A stretch of 6,962 nucleotides of DNA from positions 1 to 6,962 of the forward strand of contig CAJOEG010000206.1 in the NCBI GenBank assembly GCA_905233405.1. Reading direction: 5' to 3'. Shown here in pieces: positions 5,478 through 6,962 of the stretch. A program made the position numbers and the translations under genes. The notes under the pieces are model-generated. The model was given only the letters and a program-made list of their open reading frames with translations, searched no databases and was not told the DNA's origin. Origin of the DNA: an uncultured Bacteroidales bacterium. Its GTDB lineage: Bacteria > Bacteroidota > Bacteroidia > Bacteroidales > ML635J-15. Position 1 is the stretch's first letter, and the number at the start of each line of letters is the position of its first letter.

Positions 5478-6230
5478 CAAAAAAATATTTTGAAAAAACT
5501 TTTATTGTCCATATTGCCGCTAATGTTTGTGGTATCCTCGTTCGCACAGAAGGAGAGACCGCTGAATCTGCCTAAGTTGGATGCTCAGGTAGTGCATTTC
5601 GGTTACTCGCTTGGGCTTAATACTATGGACTTTATGATTCGTCCTGCAGATAGATTTCTCACTCAGGCAATGGATACTATTTATGGCGTGGAAGTTGGCA
5701 GATATGTAGGATTCAACATAAACATTATATCGAATTTCAGAATTGCAGAATATTTTGATTTTCGGTTCTTGCCAGGACTTGTTTTCGGTCAGCGTAATTT
5801 ACACTACAAGTGCCTGAAGAAAGGTGATATATGGCGGCATACAATGATGATAGAGTCGACGTTCATCGATTTGCCAATTCAGTTCAAGTACAAGGCTGCT
5901 CGAATAAGCAACTGGCGTCCTTTCCTTACGGCTGGAGCGTCGGCTCGAATCGATATGGCGTCGCAGAAAAAAATCAAGCCAGAGGAATATCCTAAGATTC
6001 GTTTGCGTCGTTTCGATGTATACTATGAAATAGGTGCAGGAGTCGATTTCTTTCTCGAATACTTTATGTTCGGCATAGAACTGAAGGCGTCGTGGGGAAT
6101 TCTTAACGATGTGATTTACGATGGTTCGCAATATGCCGACTACTTCAAGCGTCTGAATTCCAGAATGTTGATTATCTGCTTCAATTTTGAGGGCGGAAAA
6201 CTTGACTTTATAAAGAAACACAGGAAATAA
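5475..6230 (+). CDS. porT: T9SS outer-membrane protein PorT
   Basis: The 251-residue protein has an N-terminal Sec signal peptide: KNILKK, a hydrophobic core LLLSILPLMFVVSS, and probable cleavage after SSFA at about residue 24. The mature part begins NLPKLDAQVVHFGYSLGLNTMDF, which I recognise as the PorT signature. It continues with alternating amphipathic strands typical of a small outer-membrane beta-barrel (FNINIISNFRI, FDFRFLPGLVFGQR, FIDLPIQFKYKA, RPFLTAGASARIDM, YYEIGAGVDFFL). PorT is required in Porphyromonas gingivalis for secretion of gingipains by the T9SS. Length matches the family. The start is uncertain: no ATG is in frame after the stop at 5445, so TTG at 5475 or 5490 must serve. 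Alternatively, the seven-A run at 5479-5485 may hide an ATG start at 5471, which would be in frame with six A. The stop overlaps the next gene by one base. Confidence 0.85.
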   Translation: MQKNILKKLLLSILPLMFVVSSFAQKERPLNLPKLDAQVVHFGYSLGLNTMDFMIRPADRFLTQAMDTIYGVEVGRYVGFNINIISNFRIAEYFDFRFLPGLVFGQRNLHYKCLKKGDIWRHTMMIESTFIDLPIQFKYKAARISNWRPFLTAGASARIDMASQKKIKPEEYPKIRLRRFDVYYEIGAGVDFFLEYFMFGIELKASWGILNDVIYDGSQYADYFKRLNSRMLIICFNFEGGKLDFIKKHRK

Positions 6231-6962
6231 TGCTTCACGAGGCCGATTTTATTTTTTCGCCCGAACAGTTGTTCAACAGGGCGTATGTTCTGAAGACGAT
6301 TGCTCAGCGTATTGGTGTTAGTGAGGCTGATATTTCTACGTATCGTATTGTGCGTAAGTCGATTGATGCGAGGAAAGGTGTAAAATTCAATGTTCGTCTG
6401 CAGATTGCAATGCAAGGTGACGAGTTGCCCGATTTGCGTGGTAGTTTTGAATTTCGTGATGTTTCAAATTGTAGGACTGTTACAATCATAGGGGCTGGTC
6501 CTGCGGGGTATTTCGCGGCTTTGCAGTGTATTTTGTCGGGACTGAAACCTGTTGTGTTTGAGCGTGGTAAGTCGGTGGATGACCGTAAGTATGACATTGC
6601 AGCGTTGAATAATAATGGGCTGCTAAATCCTGAATCAAACTATGCTTTTGGCGAGGGCGGTGCTGGTACTTATTCGGATGGCAAATTGTTCACACGAAGC
6701 AAGAAGCGTGGCAATGTGACCGAAGTTTTGCAGTTGCTTCATTATTTTGGTGCCGATGATGATATTCTTGTCGAGGCACATCCACACATAGGCACCGACC
6801 GTTTGCATTCCATAATGCGTAATATCCGCAACAAGATTCTTGAGTGTGGCGGCGAGGTGCATTTTATGTCGAAACTTACTGGGGTAAATATCGCAGGGGA
6901 AAAGGTTGTAAGTGTCGTAATCAATGGTACTGACGAGTATTCATGTGAAAATCTGATACTTG
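6230..6962 (+). CDS. FAD-dependent dehydrogenase/oxidoreductase, COG2509-like (5' part, runs off right edge)
   Basis: The ATG at 6230 opens a frame that continues to the window end, 244 codons. The first 80 residues form the N-terminal domain typical of this family (PEQLFNRAYVLKTIAQRIGV, YRIVRKSIDARKGVKFNV). The FAD-binding Rossmann motif TIIGAGPAGYFAAL follows at about 85-97, with Glu111 after the second strand (VVFERG) positioned to hold the FAD ribose. FGEGGAGTYSDGKLFTR at 140-156 is the characteristic family motif. The substrate and physiological role of this group are not established. Usual length is a little over 500 residues, so about half is present. The start codon overlaps the porT stop (TAATG), which suggests cotranscription and translational coupling, although no functional link with PorT is evident from the sequence. 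Confidence 0.85.
   Translation, partial: MLHEADFIFSPEQLFNRAYVLKTIAQRIGVSEADISTYRIVRKSIDARKGVKFNVRLQIAMQGDELPDLRGSFEFRDVSNCRTVTIIGAGPAGYFAALQCILSGLKPVVFERGKSVDDRKYDIAALNNNGLLNPESNYAFGEGGAGTYSDGKLFTRSKKRGNVTEVLQLLHYFGADDDILVEAHPHIGTDRLHSIMRNIRNKILECGGEVHFMSKLTGVNIAGEKVVSVVINGTDEYSCENLIL

Noticed and set aside
6140..6924. Minus-strand open frames opposite porT and the FAD oxidoreductase
   Set aside because: They are shadows of plus-strand genes with recognised motifs.

Overview
The window looks like chromosomal DNA of a Bacteroidales member that has a type IX secretion system (T9SS), probably an uncultured gut or rumen lineage. The evidence is a eukaryote-like homodimeric glycyl-tRNA synthetase, an Fe-type superoxide dismutase, the T9SS outer-membrane protein PorT, two surface proteins ending in T9SS sorting domains, TAnnTTTG-like promoter boxes, and AT-rich translation starts without Shine-Dalgarno sequences. 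I see no tRNA, rRNA, CRISPR array, transposase or integrase.

Left part, minus strand: the 5' end of glyS runs off the left edge (1-213). A 329-bp intergenic region (214-542) follows. It holds two adjacent GC-rich palindromes that would lie in the glyS leader, a candidate glyS promoter, and a strong hairpin terminator (491-521). Next is a long minus-strand gene (543 to about 3329) for a repetitive T9SS cargo. It has four chitobiase/hexosaminidase-C-terminal-like repeats, two copies of an unassigned module of about 160 residues, an OB-fold-like segment and a type A sorting domain.

Middle, plus strand: at about 3324-3332 the minus-strand gene stops abruptly in the middle of a repeat. A plus-strand gene, also without its N-terminus, starts there. 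It encodes PKD/Ig-like repeats, a SprB-like repeat and a type B (gliding-motility) sorting domain, and ends at 4431. So two T9SS cargo genes, both decapitated, meet head to head at a palindromic TTCGAA. Neither has a start codon, signal peptide or promoter. The plus gene also carries a reading-frame break at about 3780-3805. This is either a genuine inversion or rearrangement, or an assembly chimera, and it is the most notable thing in the window.

Right part, plus strand: sodB (4623-5225) is a complete Fe-type superoxide dismutase with its own candidate promoter. porT (5475-6230) is complete apart from an uncertain start. It overlaps by one base with the 5' part of a gene for a COG2509-type FAD-dependent oxidoreductase, which runs off the right edge.

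Functionally, PorT belongs to the machinery that exports proteins carrying the two kinds of C-terminal domain seen on the cargo genes. glyS, sodB and the FAD enzyme are housekeeping or stress genes. I do not see a convincing new multi-gene system. The points worth following are the head-to-head junction, the unassigned duplicated module and the twin-hairpin leader of glyS.
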